64,000 bases of DNA, taken from G963664115 sp965263045 (lineage in GTDB: Bacteria > Acidobacteriota > Terriglobia > 20CM-2-55-15). Location: positions 434,001-498,000 of the forward strand of contig CBDHGK010000041.1 of NCBI GenBank assembly GCA_965263045.1, in the 5' to 3' direction. Position numbers and translations under genes: made by a program. The notes below the pieces were generated by a model that saw nothing but the letters and a program-made list of their open reading frames with translations, did not search any database and was not told the DNA's origin. Positions 62,873 through 64,000 of the stretch are shown here, in pieces (position 1 is the first letter of the stretch; each line of letters starts with the position of its first letter).

Positions 62873-63820
62873 TCAAAGAAGACCGAGCAATCTCGCCGGG
62901 TTGTCTTTTGACATTAGGTCGATTTCCCTTTCGGTAAAGCCGCTTGCCGCCAGGGCGATCAGGAATTGGGCAAAGCCTTCCGGCGGTAACTCGTTTTCCT
63001 GCTGCCCCAGGTCTGAAGATAGAATGCAGAATTCGGGGCCGATCCTTCGAATGGCGTCCGCATAGCGAGCGACCCGCGCTGCGGAGCCAGGAGTCCTCAT
63101 CGAGCTTCCGACAAACTCAATGAAGGCGCCCAGTCGGGCTGCTTCCTGCATCTGTCCGATGTCCATCAGGATCGGTTCATTCATCGCATGCGTGACGACC
63201 ATACGCCCGACACCCTGCATGCGCGCCTCGCGGATCAACATCAGGCCCTCCTCCGGGCTGGAATGTCCGGTAGCCAGAATCAGGTCGTGCTCGGCGATAA
63301 TTGCGATGACCTCCTGTACCTCAGGCAACAGATCGCCACCCGCCGACACGCTTACGAATGGCCGGTCTTCACCCGCGTAGCGCACCTGGTTCTCGGAATC
63401 GAAGGTCGGCATCCAGACGAAGCGCCCCCAGCCCCCGGAGACCCGTGTCATGTACCGCACAGCCGCCGGATTGATTCCGCCCACTGTGAGGTTAAGATCG
63501 ATGCCCCCAAACACTTCGATCCCGGGGACCTGCCGGCGTACGATGTAAGCGAGGCCTGCAGTTGAAACGTAGTGGTTCTTCAGTACGATCGCTCTCATTT
63601 GCGACGATAAAGCCAACTCAGCCGCTTCGATCCCATCCACAGACCGGGCCCGGTCATCCGGGAAACCGTGGACGTGAATGTCTATGGCACCATTGAGTGC
63701 GCGGTCAACCTCCGGATTTACCTCACGCTGACCGGCGGTGGCCAATATTATGCACGGCAGCATCAATCCGAACAGCACCAACATCCCCACTCGCAGGGTC
63801 CTCCGGTTCCGGATGCGCAT
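62873..63820 (-). CDS. DUF6282 family protein (amidohydrolase-like), exported
   Basis: 315 residues. Signal-type leader MRIRNRRTLRVGMLVLFGLM then LPCIILATA. Family landmarks: GAIDIHVHGFPDDRARSVDG (H-x-H metal pair), MRAIVLKNHYVSTAGLAYIV, EVFGGIDLNLTVGGINPAAV, GRFVWMPTFDSENQV, ILATGHSSPEEGLML and VVTHAMNEPILMDIGQM, so an HxH, Lys, His, His pattern consistent with a metal-dependent hydrolase TIM barrel. The C-terminal KDNPARLLGL is the usual amidohydrolase ending. Substrate unknown. DUF6282 proteins are frequent in uncultivated Acidobacteriota and actinobacteria. Confidence 0.85.
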   Translation of the reverse strand: MRIRNRRTLRVGMLVLFGLMLPCIILATAGQREVNPEVDRALNGAIDIHVHGFPDDRARSVDGIEAAELALSSQMRAIVLKNHYVSTAGLAYIVRRQVPGIEVFGGIDLNLTVGGINPAAVRYMTRVSGGWGRFVWMPTFDSENQVRYAGEDRPFVSVSAGGDLLPEVQEVIAIIAEHDLILATGHSSPEEGLMLIREARMQGVGRMVVTHAMNEPILMDIGQMQEAARLGAFIEFVGSSMRTPGSAARVARYADAIRRIGPEFCILSSDLGQQENELPPEGFAQFLIALAASGFTEREIDLMSKDNPARLLGLL

Positions 63821-64000
63821 GATGTCCTCCCTGTTCCCTTACGGGCTTTGTGTCCTTTTATACACGTCGGATAAAATGTTTTGCGCGTCGCATGCACGCG
63901 GCATAGCGCCTCGCTCATCGGGCGGCGGATTGAACGATCCCGTCTTCACGGTCCGCGCGGCGGTCGCACACTGCAGTTAACGGCGCCCGAGGCTACATGA

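Noticed and set aside
1..64000. tRNA or rRNA genes
   Set aside because: No segment with conserved rRNA sequence or a tRNA cloverleaf pattern was noticed by eye; a covariance-model scan would be decisive.

Overview
The window looks like a Gram-negative, aerobic, high-GC environmental bacterium. Evidence is an outer-membrane beta-barrel protein, many Sec signal peptides, a PQQ-type sugar dehydrogenase, a secreted asparaginase, and DUF4159, DUF6152, DUF2272 and DUF6282 proteins. That mix recalls Acidobacteriota (Vicinamibacteria-like), but there is no rRNA or other marker here, so the phylum is inference.

Region 1 (1-17300) is a loose set of secreted or metabolic genes: Sel1-repeat protein, frameshifted PQQ-type sugar dehydrogenase, DUF4159 protein, truncated amidohydrolase, ECF sigma factor with a small Cys-rich partner, beta-barrel protein, DUF2272 and DUF6152 proteins, L-asparaginase-like enzyme, Rieske ferredoxin, formylglycine-enzyme-like protein, and a DUF4212/SSS sodium symporter pair whose large subunit is frameshifted. 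The spacers hold hairpins, a 13-bp tandem repeat and a dispersed repeat with terminal inverted repeats.

Region 2 (17500-62400) is a large surface-glycan island: MBL-fold hydrolase, Wzx-like flippase, at least three GT-C membrane glycosyltransferases, GT4 and many GT2 enzymes, SGNH hydrolase, GNAT acyltransferase, polysaccharide deacetylase, pyruvyl transferase, radical SAM/SPASM protein, LPG-synthase-type flippase, two UGM/protoporphyrinogen-oxidase-like flavoproteins, and two related small membrane proteins. Most genes from 62.4 kb down to 32 kb lie on the minus strand, often with ATGA-type overlaps. The most informative part is a minus-strand operon (49.2 to 40.0 kb): pyruvyl transferase, HAD-UbiA fusion, class III aminotransferase, DprE1-like oxidase, AftB/ZomB-like GT-C, DprE2-like reductase. 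Together these could make polyprenyl-phospho-arabinofuranose and transfer arabinose to a surface glycan, a pathway known best from mycobacteria.

Two mobile elements have landed in this island. An IS21-family element (29027-32001) clipped the 3' end of a GT2 gene. An IS91-family element with its own tyrosine recombinase (about 50253-52755) split the radical SAM gene. A TAG codon splits the pyruvyl transferase, and two genes elsewhere carry one-base frameshifts, so the window shows either gene decay or some assembly error. Region 3 (62400-64000) holds a DUF6282 metal-dependent-hydrolase-like gene and untranslated sequence.
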